Below, piece after piece: positions 10,627-19,420 of a DNA stretch of 64,000 nucleotides. A program made the position numbers and the translations under genes. Source of the DNA: Salinibacillus xinjiangensis (GTDB taxonomy: Bacteria; Bacillota; Bacilli; Bacillales; Alkalibacillaceae); contig NZ_WJNH01000001.1 in assembly GCF_009649735.1 (NCBI RefSeq), positions 515,077 through 579,076 on the forward strand, written 5' to 3'. The notes under the pieces are model-generated. The model did not search any database. It was not told the origin of the DNA and worked only from the letters and a program-made list of their open reading frames with translations. Position 1 is the first letter of the stretch. Each line of letters starts with the position of its first letter.

Positions 10627-12018
10627 ATGAGAGAGCCTATCTATCTTTATTTTACAAGTGACTTGCATAGTCATTTTGAAAACTGGCCTAAAATAATGGA
10701 TTATTTACATAGACGTATTGAACAGCATCAAAAAAAAGGAGAAGCGTATTTTTTATTGGACAATGGAGACCATTTAGATCGGGTACATCCTATTACAGAA
10801 GCTTTTTTAGGGAAGAAAAATGTGGAACTATTAAATGTAGCTAACTATGATGTAGCTACCATTGGAAATAATGAGGGAATTACACTACCAGAGGAGAACG
10901 TGTACACCCTATATGACCACGCTCAGTTTGAAGTAGTGTGCGCAAATATACGACCTACCAACCAAGCAAAGCCTTCTTGGTTAAAGCCTTATACAATTTT
11001 AACAACAGAAGCGGGAACGCGTATCGGTGTGATAGGCTTAACTGCACCGTTCAACTTATTTTATGAGGGAATAAATTGGTATGCTGACTCCCCATATGAA
11101 ATTCTCAATGAACGATTACCAGAGGTGAAAAGCCAAAGTGACATAGTCATTCTGCTTTCACATTTGGGTGTTAACGAGGATGAGCAAATTAGTAAAAAAT
11201 ATCATGACATTGATGTCATCATTGGCGGTCACACCCACCATTTATTTAAAAATGGTGAACAGATTGATAATACTTTACTAGGAGCGGTCGGTAAGTTTGG
11301 GCGATATGTTGGACAAAATTATTTGCTATGGGATCAAGAACAAAATGCTATAGTAAAAAAAGAAAGCCATGCCATTGATGTTAATCCCTTTGACTGCCAC
11401 CTTGAGACAGAAAAGCTTATACAGGATTTACAACTGCAGGCCTATAAGCAGCTTAATGATCCGGTTGCAAAGATGAATAAAACGTATAAGATCGACTGGT
11501 TTTGTGAATCAGAGCTTATGAAAGAGTTAGTCAGTACTTTAAAGACGTGGACAAAGGCGGATTGTGCCATGCTAAATGCTGGGATTTTGTTAGAGGGGAT
11601 TGCTGAAGGGGTTGTCACACGAGGTGATATTCATCGCATATGTCCTCATCCAATCAATCCGTGTAAAGTGCGAATAACTGGTGAGCTAATGCTAGAAATG
11701 ATTCGTATGGTTCGATCCCAAAGGTTTGTAGAATTTCCCTTAAAGGGATTTGGATTTCGTGGAGAGGTTATTGGTCACATGGTGTTTTCAGGTGTGGACA
11801 TCATTTCAAATACAGATCATGAAGAAAGCCCGTATATTACAAATGTATTGATTAACGGAAATCCAATCGAAAAGAAGAAGGTATATGAATTAGCTACGGC
11901 CGACACGTTTACCTTTGGTAAGCTTTTGCCTGAAGTAGCTGCTTCAAAGGATAAGGAGTATTACATACCTGAATTTATGAGAGACCTTTTGTTAGAAACC
12001 GTTAAAAAAATTCACTAA
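10627..12018 (+). CDS. yunD: Metallophosphatase / 5'-nucleotidase-like YunD
   Basis: Bifunctional-type metallophosphatase of 463 residues. The N-terminal calcineurin-like domain has metal ligands in FTSDLHSH (about 9-16), DNGDHLD (about 46) and GGHTHH (about 201). The C-terminal half matches the 5'-nucleotidase substrate domain. No signal peptide is visible, so a cytoplasmic nucleotide or related phosphoester substrate is likely. It follows yunE by 28 nt with TTAGGAG as SD and stands before yunC as in B. subtilis. Confidence 0.88.
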   Translation: MREPIYLYFTSDLHSHFENWPKIMDYLHRRIEQHQKKGEAYFLLDNGDHLDRVHPITEAFLGKKNVELLNVANYDVATIGNNEGITLPEENVYTLYDHAQFEVVCANIRPTNQAKPSWLKPYTILTTEAGTRIGVIGLTAPFNLFYEGINWYADSPYEILNERLPEVKSQSDIVILLSHLGVNEDEQISKKYHDIDVIIGGHTHHLFKNGEQIDNTLLGAVGKFGRYVGQNYLLWDQEQNAIVKKESHAIDVNPFDCHLETEKLIQDLQLQAYKQLNDPVAKMNKTYKIDWFCESELMKELVSTLKTWTKADCAMLNAGILLEGIAEGVVTRGDIHRICPHPINPCKVRITGELMLEMIRMVRSQRFVEFPLKGFGFRGEVIGHMVFSGVDIISNTDHEESPYITNVLINGNPIEKKKVYELATADTFTFGKLLPEVAASKDKEYYIPEFMRDLLLETVKKIH

Positions 12019-12078
12019 TTTAGGTTCACGTTTGCTTACCTCCCTCATACATTGTAGCAGAAGGGAGCGTGAGGTAAG

Positions 12079-12381
12079 TTGGTAACGGTTGAACCATTAT
12101 GGATTAAGGATAAACCTTTTACTGCTGTTCAAGTGAAATTACCTAAAACCAATCTTATGGTCATCTCAAATGAGGTTGGATACATTATGTGCGGTGCTTT
12201 AGATGTCGACTTATTAAGTGATAAGCTGTATGAAAGACAAATTGTAGCCGGAAGAGCAGTAGGGGTCAAAACCATTAGTGAACTACTTGAAGCGCCTCTT
12301 GATAAGGTAACATTAGCTTCAAAGGAGCAATATGGTTGGGAAGAGGGCATGAATTGCAAGGAAGCCCTTCTACGATTATAA
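12079..12381 (+). CDS. yunC: DUF1805 protein YunC
   Basis: Small globular protein of 100 residues matching the YunC/DUF1805 family. Recognisable features are KTNLMVISNEVGYIMCGALDV in the first half and AVGVKTISELLEAPL in the second. Function unknown. It starts at TTG after GGGAGCGTGAGG, follows yunD by 60 nt and is closed by a terminator, so the yunE-D-C cluster probably forms one transcript. Confidence 0.85.
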   Translation: MVTVEPLWIKDKPFTAVQVKLPKTNLMVISNEVGYIMCGALDVDLLSDKLYERQIVAGRAVGVKTISELLEAPLDKVTLASKEQYGWEEGMNCKEALLRL

Positions 12382-12395
12382 GTACAAAGAGATCA

Positions 12396-12428
12396 AAACT
12401 AAGGCTTAGAAATAGCCTTAGTTTTTTT
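12396..12428 (+). terminator. Terminator after yunC
   Basis: AAACTAAGGCT and AGCCTTAGTTT form an 11-bp stem followed by a run of T. Confidence 0.88.
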
Positions 12429-12510
12429 ATTTCATTAATAAATATTTTGAAAATTAAATACATTTAATGTAAAATTACAAGTAATCCATAACAAAATAAA
12501 GGTGAAAAGA

Positions 12511-13575
12511 ATGAAACCAAAACAAATAGAGCAGTTAAAGCCAGGAAACAAACTAGCTAAGCCCCTGTTTGATCAAAAAGGAAATCTCCTGCTTCACCAA
12601 CAAACCGTACTAAATGAACACCTAATTGAACGTCTAAAAAAGTATGAAATTGATCAAGTGTATGTCACATCACCGACGATAGACAGCCCCTTAAACTTAA
12701 TTACTAAAAGTAAAAAGGAAAAATGGGGTAAGGAACTAAAAAAGTCTTTTTATATATTAGATGATACCAACTTTGTAGAACAAACTTATGTTATAGAAGC
12801 AGCTGCTCAGGATTTGAAGAAAATTGTCTGTGAAATCCATAAACTGGTTTATAGTAATTCTGATATCGTTTCGTTAATTTCAGATGTAGTAGAGTTTGAC
12901 GACTATCTCTACCATCATTCGTTAAATGTGGCTACCTATTCTTTAGCCATTGCAAGAGAACTGAATTTTTCTCAGGCTAGCCTAGAGGATTTAGGGTTAG
13001 CAGCTCTTTTGCATGATATCGGAAAAATGAAGGTGCCTGAAGATATAGTATTTAAATCTGGAAGGTTAACAGAACAAGAGTTTCAAGAAATTCAAAAGCA
13101 TACATATTTGGGTTATGAAATTGTGAAGCAAATACCTAATATACCACAATCTGTGCTAAGAACGATTTACGAACACCATGAACGTTTAGATGGTTCCGGT
13201 TATCCGCAAAAACTAGCAGGAAATCAAATTCATCCATTTGCAAAAATTATAGCAGTTGCAGATGTCTTTGATGCGATTACGACTGAAAGAGTATATAAGG
13301 ATAAGCAATTACCACATGAAGCCTTAGAGGTTCTTTATGCAGGAAGTGGTACACTCTTTGAACCAAAATTCATTGAGCTATTTCGAAATAATGTTGCGGT
13401 ATATCCCAATGGAATGCGCGTTACATTAAGCGATGGGCGAAAAGGCGTGATTAAAAGGCAAAATAAAGATTTATCAGATCGCCCTGTAGTGGAAATATCC
13501 TCAAACAAGCATGAGTCATATGAATTAAATTTAGCCAAACATTTCAATATCGTGGTTACAGCGATACAATCATAA
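12511..13575 (+). CDS. HD-GYP domain protein (probable c-di-GMP phosphodiesterase)
   Basis: Protein of 354 residues. The N-terminal 100 residues are a DUF3391-like or unassigned sensing part. The HD-GYP domain follows, with HHSLNVATYS near 138, the metal pair HDIGK near 169 and HHERLDGSGYP near 225, the GYP triad being intact. Such proteins cleave cyclic di-GMP in the cytoplasm. ATG 12511 is chosen because AAAGGTGA ends 5 nt upstream; the in-frame GTG 12502 overlaps that site. Its place between yunC and yunB differs from the B. subtilis order I remember. Confidence 0.9.
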   Translation: MKPKQIEQLKPGNKLAKPLFDQKGNLLLHQQTVLNEHLIERLKKYEIDQVYVTSPTIDSPLNLITKSKKEKWGKELKKSFYILDDTNFVEQTYVIEAAAQDLKKIVCEIHKLVYSNSDIVSLISDVVEFDDYLYHHSLNVATYSLAIARELNFSQASLEDLGLAALLHDIGKMKVPEDIVFKSGRLTEQEFQEIQKHTYLGYEIVKQIPNIPQSVLRTIYEHHERLDGSGYPQKLAGNQIHPFAKIIAVADVFDAITTERVYKDKQLPHEALEVLYAGSGTLFEPKFIELFRNNVAVYPNGMRVTLSDGRKGVIKRQNKDLSDRPVVEISSNKHESYELNLAKHFNIVVTAIQS

Positions 13576-13643
13576 AAAAATTTATAGATTGGTCAACCCT
13601 CCTCGAAAATGTGCATATACATTCTTCTGAGGGGGTTATTTTT

Positions 13644-14429
13644 GTGAGAAGAAGATTTCGATTACAGCGTAAGATGGGACCGCCTCGTGTGGGTCAGGTA
13701 TTTATTTTAACCTTAATTATTTTTTTTGCTACCATTATTTTTAGTTTATGGATTATTGATGAGGGAATCGAACCAACATTAATGGATATTGCCGAAACGA
13801 AAACGAGACAGGTAGCGAGATGGGCAATTAATGAAGCTGTTAACAAAAAGACAGCAGAAGAAATGGAAGAAAATGAGAGTGCATTGAATTTCGAATCAGA
13901 TGAGGCGGGAAATGTTGTGAGTGGGGATTGGAATGAAGAATTAATCAATGAAGTCCATCGCAACACTACCTTTAGGGTTCAGAATTTCTTGAAGAAGGTT
14001 GAGAATGGTGAAATCTTACCCGAATCGTCATTAGATATAGAGTCAAATGCAGAAAATAATGGCGTTGCTTCAGATAATGTGGATCAACTCCCTACCATTG
14101 CAGAAATTCCATTAGGTCAAGCGACAAGAAATACATTACTGGCGAACTTAGGACCAAAAATACCTGTTCATTTCTCTATCCTGGGTGATGTACAGGGGGA
14201 CCTCGTTGATGTAGTGGAACCTTATGGTATTAATGCAGCCCTATTTAATTTATATGTTGAACTGAAAGTAACGGTACGCATTGTAGTTCCTTTTTCAACG
14301 GATACTGCTGTGGTCAAGCAAAGAGTTTTAGTGGATCGAAAAGTTATACATGGTGAAGTTCCGAATTTCTATGGTGGCCAAGGCGGTAGTATGCCAGATG
14401 TTACCATTCCGGATGAATCCTTGCAATAG
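13644..14429 (+). CDS. yunB: Sporulation protein YunB
   Basis: Protein of 261 residues with a basic N-terminus (RRRFRLQRKMG), one transmembrane helix near residues 18-38 and an extracytoplasmic part containing the family segments IPLGQATRNTLLANLGPKIP and VEPYGINAA. It matches YunB, a sporulation-associated protein (SigE regulon in B. subtilis). Start GTG 13644 is preceded by GAGGGGG at 13630; the frame is open upstream but without a better site. The promoter of the next unit overlaps its stop codon. Confidence 0.9.
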   Translation: MRRRFRLQRKMGPPRVGQVFILTLIIFFATIIFSLWIIDEGIEPTLMDIAETKTRQVARWAINEAVNKKTAEEMEENESALNFESDEAGNVVSGDWNEELINEVHRNTTFRVQNFLKKVENGEILPESSLDIESNAENNGVASDNVDQLPTIAEIPLGQATRNTLLANLGPKIPVHFSILGDVQGDLVDVVEPYGINAALFNLYVELKVTVRIVVPFSTDTAVVKQRVLVDRKVIHGEVPNFYGGQGGSMPDVTIPDESLQ

Positions 14430-14449
14430 CCTCGTAACCATGCTAAAAT
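14421..14449 (+). promoter_or_regulatory. Promoter of the lysine-riboswitch transcript
   Basis: TTGCAA (14421-14426) and TAAAAT (14444-14449), 17 bp apart, with TGC before the -10 (extended -10). It lies across the yunB stop codon and starts the L-box leader. Confidence 0.7.
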
Positions 14450-14475
14450 TCTTAAGGATAACTTAATAGAGTTCG

Positions 14476-14733
14476 ACCTTATCAGTACGATGAGGTAGAG
14501 GTGCAACTTTCATGAGTAGCCAATTGTGAGAATGAAAACGATGACCGTTGGTGAAAGGGGAAGCTGCCGAAGTATAAAATGGGGTCACCTGTTTTATGCT
14601 GGTATATAGGCTGAATAAGCCATATACTGTCATGCAAAATGAGTGTGATTTGCATGAAGAGCTACTGATCGTGATTAGGATAACATATTATTACTAGGTA
14701 ATGATGGTTTCTAATCATTGCCTAGTTTTTTTG
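14476..14733 (+). promoter_or_regulatory. Lysine riboswitch (L-box) with terminator
   Basis: The L-box core is recognised by GATGAGGTAGAGGTGC (from 14489), GAGTAGCC and GGTGAAAGGGGAAGCTGCCG (14550-14569). The outer helix pairs TTATC (14479-14483) with GATAA (14679-14683). An intrinsic terminator follows: ACTAGGTAATGAT (14693-14705) with ATCATTGCCTAGT (14714-14726) and T7. Lysine should repress the downstream NhaC-family gene by termination. Confidence 0.92.
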
Positions 14734-14833
14734 TTTAATAACTAAGTATACCTCTTAGTCATTTCTAATCTAACTTCCTCAAGTAGCTTCCTTCATGTGT
14801 TTCAGCTTGAATATTGAAGGGAGAGTATATATT

Positions 14834-16378
14834 ATGACGGGAACCATTTATTCTTTAATTCCCCCACTTATTATGATCATCTTGGTATTACTTACGCGCA
14901 AGGTTACATTATCTCTAGGCGTTGGGATTATTATTGGCGCTTTATTTATTCACGAGTTTAATGTAATGGACTCTATTCAACAGATTTGGAGCGCGTTCTA
15001 CGGCATTTTTGTCGCAGAGGGTGGCCCTAACATGGGAACCTTTTATCTATTATTCTTTTTGATTTTCTTGGGTATGCTGACAGCCTTCATGTCAGCATCT
15101 GGAGGAACGAGGGCTTTTGGCGAGTGGGCCATTACGAAGATTCAAACGAAAAAAGGTGCCCAGCTATTACCCTTCTTTTTAGGAATTATTATCTTTATTG
15201 ATGACTACTTTAATAGTCTTGCAATTGGACAAGTGGCAAGACCGCTAACGGACCGACATAAAATATCTCGTGCGAAGCTTGCTTATTTAATTGATTCCAC
15301 GTCTGCACCAGTAGCTGTGCTTTCCCCTATTTCAAGTTGGGGAGCGTTTATTATCGGTACTATCGGGGCAATTATTGCAGAGCATAATTTAAGCAACTTT
15401 CAACCATTGGAATCCTTTGTCAGAATGATTCCTATGAATATTTATGCTATTATTGCAATTTTCCTTGTTTTCTTAGTCGTTATCTTTAAGCTTAATCTTG
15501 GTGCAATGAGGAAACATGAACAACGTGCTGAGGAAACTGGAGAACTAGTTGATCCGAATCGAAATGACATTCCTGGTGAGTTGAAGGAAGAGTTTGTTCA
15601 GACAAATTCTGGTCGCATTTATCATTTAACTATTCCAATTGTTGTCTTAATTATAAGTACGATAGCAGCAATGGTCATAACCGGCAGAAATAATGTAGAA
15701 GAAAATGCAACATTACTAACCATTTTTGAAAATACAAATGTTAACTTATCTCTTTTTATTGGCGGACTTATTGCTGTATATCATTCTGCTATCTTTTACT
15801 TGATTCAAATGCAGCCAAAAACATCCACTTTCCTTGTTTTGAGGGAAGGGATAAAATCCATGCTACCTGCAATCTATATTTTAATATTAGCTTGGGTAAT
15901 TGGTACGATTATCGAAAACCTTGGGACAGGTGATTATTTAGCCCTAGTTGTTGAGCGATCACAGCTTAGTCCATCCTATTTACCAGTTATTGTGTTTATT
16001 GTTTGTGGAATCATGGCTTTTGCTACAGGTACTTCATGGGGAACTTTTGGCATCATGCTTCCAATTGTTGGTCAAATAGCAGTTAACTCAGATGTTAACA
16101 TGCTTCTTGCTTCTTTAGCAGCAGTTTTAGCAGGATCTGTCTTTGGGGACCATTGTTCACCGATATCAGATACTTCTATCCTGTCATCCACAGGAGCAGG
16201 CTCAAACCATATCGATCACGTTCTGACTCAAATCCCATATGCAGTAATCGCAGCGATCATTACGATTATTGGATATGTTGTATTGGGAATAACAGGAATG
16301 GTTTGGATAACATTAATTCTTTCTTTAGTCCTATTATTTGCTACAGCCTTAATTCTTAATAAATTGACACAATCCTAA
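14834..16378 (+). CDS. NhaC-family antiporter, probable lysine transporter (LysW-type)
   Basis: Polytopic membrane protein of 514 residues with about 11-12 helices, NhaC Na+/H+ antiporter superfamily. Conserved stretches include IIFIDDYFNSLAIG near 117 and FATGTSWGTFGIMLPI near 395, followed by GDHCSPISDTS. It lies directly under a lysine riboswitch, the arrangement from which NhaC-type LysW was predicted to carry lysine (comparative work on LYS elements). ATG 14834 follows GAAGGGAG; the longer upstream frame lacks a site. The substrate is inferred from regulation, not from sequence. Confidence 0.85.
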   Translation: MTGTIYSLIPPLIMIILVLLTRKVTLSLGVGIIIGALFIHEFNVMDSIQQIWSAFYGIFVAEGGPNMGTFYLLFFLIFLGMLTAFMSASGGTRAFGEWAITKIQTKKGAQLLPFFLGIIIFIDDYFNSLAIGQVARPLTDRHKISRAKLAYLIDSTSAPVAVLSPISSWGAFIIGTIGAIIAEHNLSNFQPLESFVRMIPMNIYAIIAIFLVFLVVIFKLNLGAMRKHEQRAEETGELVDPNRNDIPGELKEEFVQTNSGRIYHLTIPIVVLIISTIAAMVITGRNNVEENATLLTIFENTNVNLSLFIGGLIAVYHSAIFYLIQMQPKTSTFLVLREGIKSMLPAIYILILAWVIGTIIENLGTGDYLALVVERSQLSPSYLPVIVFIVCGIMAFATGTSWGTFGIMLPIVGQIAVNSDVNMLLASLAAVLAGSVFGDHCSPISDTSILSSTGAGSNHIDHVLTQIPYAVIAAIITIIGYVVLGITGMVWITLILSLVLLFATALILNKLTQS

Positions 16379-16383
16379 TTTTT

Positions 16384-16420
16384 AAGAGCAAAGTCATTGA
16401 TATTGGCTTTGCTCTTTTTA
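16384..16420 (+). terminator. Terminator after the NhaC-family gene
   Basis: AAGAGCAAAG (16384-16393) pairs with CTTTGCTCTT (16407-16416), followed by a T-run. Confidence 0.85.
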
Positions 16421-16457
16421 TTTTAAAATAAATTTTGACATTTTTCACAATAAGCCT

Positions 16458-16485
16458 TTGACACTAGGACAATATATTGTATAAT
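16458..16485 (+). promoter_or_regulatory. Consensus SigA promoter of the NSS transporter
   Basis: Perfect TTGACA (16458-16463) and TATAAT (16480-16485) with a 16-bp spacer. It implies a leader of about 100 nt in which I see no riboswitch. Confidence 0.8.
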
Positions 16486-16591
16486 ACAAACAAGTTTAAA
16501 TTATCTGAAAAAATATTACTTTAGAAACATTCTTTTTGTAGCATCTTAGTAATATACTTGTACAAAGGGAAGAAAAAAGGAGGAAAATTTC

Positions 16592-18130
16592 ATGGAAAAT
16601 CGTTCACAGTGGGGAACACGCTTAGGATTTTTACTTGCAGCTATGGGTTCAGCGATTGGACTAGGAAACATTTGGCGTTTTCCTGCAACTGCCTATGAAA
16701 ATGGTGGTGGAGCATTCTTTATTCCGTACTTATTTGCACTATTAACCGCTGGTATCCCATTCCTTATTATGGAATACACTATAGGCCATAAGTATCGCAG
16801 TTCTGCACCAAGGTCTTTGGGACGAATCAGTAAAGGATTTGAATGGGTTGGTTGGTGGCAAGTACTTGTATCATTTGTTATTTCCACTTACTACGCTGTT
16901 ATTATTGCTTGGGCAATTATGTATGCTTATTTTTCTTTTGGGCAACAGTGGGGAGACGATACAACTGGATTCTACGTAGGGGAGTTCCTACAAGTAGCAG
17001 ATGCAGGGGTCCTAGGTGGATTAGTACCAATGATTGCAATCCCATTAGTTGTGGTTTGGTTAGTTGTTCTTGGAATTCTATTTAAAGGTGTTAAGAAAGG
17101 GATTGAAGTTGCCAATAAAATTTTCATCCCATTACTTGCGGTCTTATTTGTTATTATTGTTATTCGCGCACTTACACTACCAGGTGCAGTAGATGGATTA
17201 AATGCATTTTTTGAGCCTAACTGGGATCAAATTTGGAACGGTTCCGTTTGGGTAGCGGCATATGGACAGATATTCTTCAGTTTATCCATTGCCTTTGCGA
17301 TTATGATCACGTACTCATCTTATTTACCAAAGAAATCGGATATTACGAATAATGCCTTTATTACTGGTTTTGCTAACTCTTCATTTGAGTTATTAGCTGG
17401 TATTGGAGTATTCGCCGCATTAGGTTTTATGGCACAAGCTAGTGGTCAGGGTGTTACAGATGTTGTACAAGGCGGAGTTATGTTGGCCTTCTCAGTATTC
17501 CCTGAGATTGTAAACCAAATGCCTTTCATGTCTGACATATTTGGTTTTCTATTCTTTGCGTCATTAACTTTGGCTGGTTTGTCATCACTAATTTCAATTT
17601 CCGAGACATATGTTGCTGGTGTTTCTGAGAAATTTAATATCTCAAGAACGAAATCTGTGTTACTAGGTGGCGGACTTGCTGCAATTATTTCATTCTTGTA
17701 TGCAACAAAAGGTGGCTTGAATTATCTAGATACTGTAGACTACTTCATTAATAATTACGGGGTTGCCTTAGCTGGGCTATTTGAAGTTGTTGCTATTGCA
17801 TGGTTCGCTCGAGAGCTTAAAGGCCTTCAAAGCCACGCTAATTCAGTTTCAGATATTAAACTTGGAACATGGTGGAGAATATGCTTAGGGTTTATTACAC
17901 CAGTAGTTCTCGGATATATGATGCTACAAAATCTCAAAAATGAAATTGTTGGAGAGGCATATGGTGGCTATCCAAAAGAATTCCTATTCAATTTCGGTTG
18001 GTTAGTAGCTATTGGAGCTATGCTGCTTGGTGCTGTATTCGCCATGAAGAAATGGCCGAACAAAAATGACTTAGACTATAAATATGATGCGTCAACTGAT
18101 TCATCAGACAACAAGGAGGTGGCGCAATAA
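16592..18130 (+). CDS. Neurotransmitter:sodium symporter (NSS/SNF) family transporter, MetP-type
   Basis: Sodium-coupled amino-acid transporter of 512 residues with 12 helices. The N-terminus shows the NSS signature: LGFLLAAMGSAIGLGNIWRFP (about 9-29), containing the first sodium/substrate site and the unwound helix 1. The stop codon overlaps the ATG of a MetS-like 36-residue gene. That pairing is characteristic of the bacterial MetP/MetS methionine and alanine importer, so this substrate range is likely. SD AAAGGAGG is strong, and a consensus promoter lies upstream. Confidence 0.92.
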   Translation: MENRSQWGTRLGFLLAAMGSAIGLGNIWRFPATAYENGGGAFFIPYLFALLTAGIPFLIMEYTIGHKYRSSAPRSLGRISKGFEWVGWWQVLVSFVISTYYAVIIAWAIMYAYFSFGQQWGDDTTGFYVGEFLQVADAGVLGGLVPMIAIPLVVVWLVVLGILFKGVKKGIEVANKIFIPLLAVLFVIIVIRALTLPGAVDGLNAFFEPNWDQIWNGSVWVAAYGQIFFSLSIAFAIMITYSSYLPKKSDITNNAFITGFANSSFELLAGIGVFAALGFMAQASGQGVTDVVQGGVMLAFSVFPEIVNQMPFMSDIFGFLFFASLTLAGLSSLISISETYVAGVSEKFNISRTKSVLLGGGLAAIISFLYATKGGLNYLDTVDYFINNYGVALAGLFEVVAIAWFARELKGLQSHANSVSDIKLGTWWRICLGFITPVVLGYMMLQNLKNEIVGEAYGGYPKEFLFNFGWLVAIGAMLLGAVFAMKKWPNKNDLDYKYDASTDSSDNKEVAQ

Positions 18131-18240
18131 TGACAGGGAGCGCCATAGCAATGTTCGTTATCGGTGGAGTAATCATTTGGGGCGGCTTAATTGCAAGTAT
18201 TGTTTATGCAAGAAAGGTTGCCAAGTCAAAAACACAATAA
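18130..18240 (+). CDS. MetS-like NSS transporter small subunit
   Basis: A 36-residue single-pass membrane protein: MTGSAIAMFVIGGVIIWGG begins it and a basic tail ARKVAKSKTQ ends it. It starts inside the stop codon of the NSS gene (TAATG), with AAGGAGGT ten bases upstream. Size, topology and position match the small subunit of MetPS-type importers, which is needed for transport in Corynebacterium. It is shorter than most automatic gene-calling limits. Confidence 0.85.
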   Translation: MTGSAIAMFVIGGVIIWGGLIASIVYARKVAKSKTQ

Positions 18241-18245
18241 TATCA

Positions 18246-18281
18246 AAAATACCGAAGAGATGCTTTCTCTTCGGTATTTTT
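18246..18281. terminator. Bidirectional terminator between the NSS unit and lytH
   Basis: AAAATACCGAAGAGA pairs with TCTCTTCGGTATTTT. T-rich tails exist on both strands, so it can serve the NSS unit (+) and lytH (-). Confidence 0.88.
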
Positions 18282-18300
18282 ATGAATTCACTAAAAAGAA

Positions 18301-19281
18301 CTATTTTGAACGTGATACTTTTTCCCATTTTCTTAAATAAGGATAGGGGTCAAAGGACCATTCTTTCTCACCATTGTCCTTATACATGCCATAATGTAAG
18401 TGTGGGGGGAATTTTCCTGATGTGCCCTTTGGTCCATAGCCTGATGCTCCAACATAACCTACTGTATCTCCAGGCTTTACTACTTGTCCTACCTTCAAAT
18501 TATCTTCAAATCCATTAAGGTGTGCGTAATAATGGTAAATGTTATGGGTATCTCGAATACCGATTCGCCAGCCACCAAACCGATTCCAGCCTTTCATTTC
18601 AATAACCCCATAAGTAGTGGAGCGTACGGGTACACCATAATTTGCGAAAATATCGGTTCCTTCGTGAATTCTTCTACCTCCAAAACCTCGAGGATCTCCC
18701 CACGTATTTCGATAGCTATAGTTAGAGGTAGTAGGAACCGGGAAGACATTTGCCTCCAAGTCCAATGTTTGATACTTTTGGAATACTTTAGCCATATTCA
18801 TAATACTGTGTACAGTTAATTCTCGATGATAATATTTCCAAAGAGCAATTTTAATATCTTGCTTTGTTTTCCCTTCCTTTAAGATCATGTTAGCCATGGT
18901 ATATAATATATCTTCATCATTTGTTCGGTCAGCAATTTTGTCTCCGTCGCCGTCGTCACCTATCCCATTGAAGATTTCGATAATCCCAGTATGTTGTTGA
19001 TCCTTTTCAATAGGGTTTGCGTTCCCATTCCACATTTCTTTCGGAAAGGTAATGCCTATAAGACCAGAGCTAGAAGCAGTTTCTTTATGAATATTATGCT
19101 CGTATTGGTCGATGGCAGCAAAATAGTACCATGGTATTTGCGAAAGACCTTCTGTTTTTTCATATAACGCCAAACGCATTTTTAGCTTATTCTCTTCGCT
19201 ATCTTCTTCTGCAACTGATGTTAAGGGTAAACAGAGAAATAGGCATACTGCGACAGCTATTCCCTTCGTAATGGCTTTCAT
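18301..19281 (-). CDS. lytH: Sporulation cell-wall peptidase LytH (M23 family)
   Basis: Protein of 326 residues with an N-terminal signal sequence (AITKGIAVAVCLFLCLPL). The C-terminal LytM/M23 zinc metallopeptidase domain has the ligands HEGTD near 219 and HLHYG near 308. In B. subtilis LytH is an L-Ala-D-Glu endopeptidase that trims cortex peptide side chains during sporulation. The frame is open 40 codons further upstream, but this ATG has GGGGGTGA 4 nt before it and starts the signal peptide. It faces yunB and yutC as part of the conserved sporulation group. Confidence 0.9.
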   Translation of the reverse strand: MKAITKGIAVAVCLFLCLPLTSVAEEDSEENKLKMRLALYEKTEGLSQIPWYYFAAIDQYEHNIHKETASSSGLIGITFPKEMWNGNANPIEKDQQHTGIIEIFNGIGDDGDGDKIADRTNDEDILYTMANMILKEGKTKQDIKIALWKYYHRELTVHSIMNMAKVFQKYQTLDLEANVFPVPTTSNYSYRNTWGDPRGFGGRRIHEGTDIFANYGVPVRSTTYGVIEMKGWNRFGGWRIGIRDTHNIYHYYAHLNGFEDNLKVGQVVKPGDTVGYVGASGYGPKGTSGKFPPHLHYGMYKDNGEKEWSFDPYPYLRKWEKVSRSK

Positions 19282-19420
19282 AATTTCACCCCCGAATCGA
19301 AACTTGATAACACTATTGTTTGAAAACTGACCTAAATCATAAATGGAAATATTTTCGGAATCATATACATTTGAAAAAATCCCCCGTCTAAAACAAGACA
19401 AGGGGAACTGAATGGGAAAT

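Noticed and set aside
18084-18518. Plus-strand 144-codon frame after the NSS transporter
   Set aside because: It overlaps the transporter, the MetS-like gene, the terminator and antisense lytH, and has no coding character.
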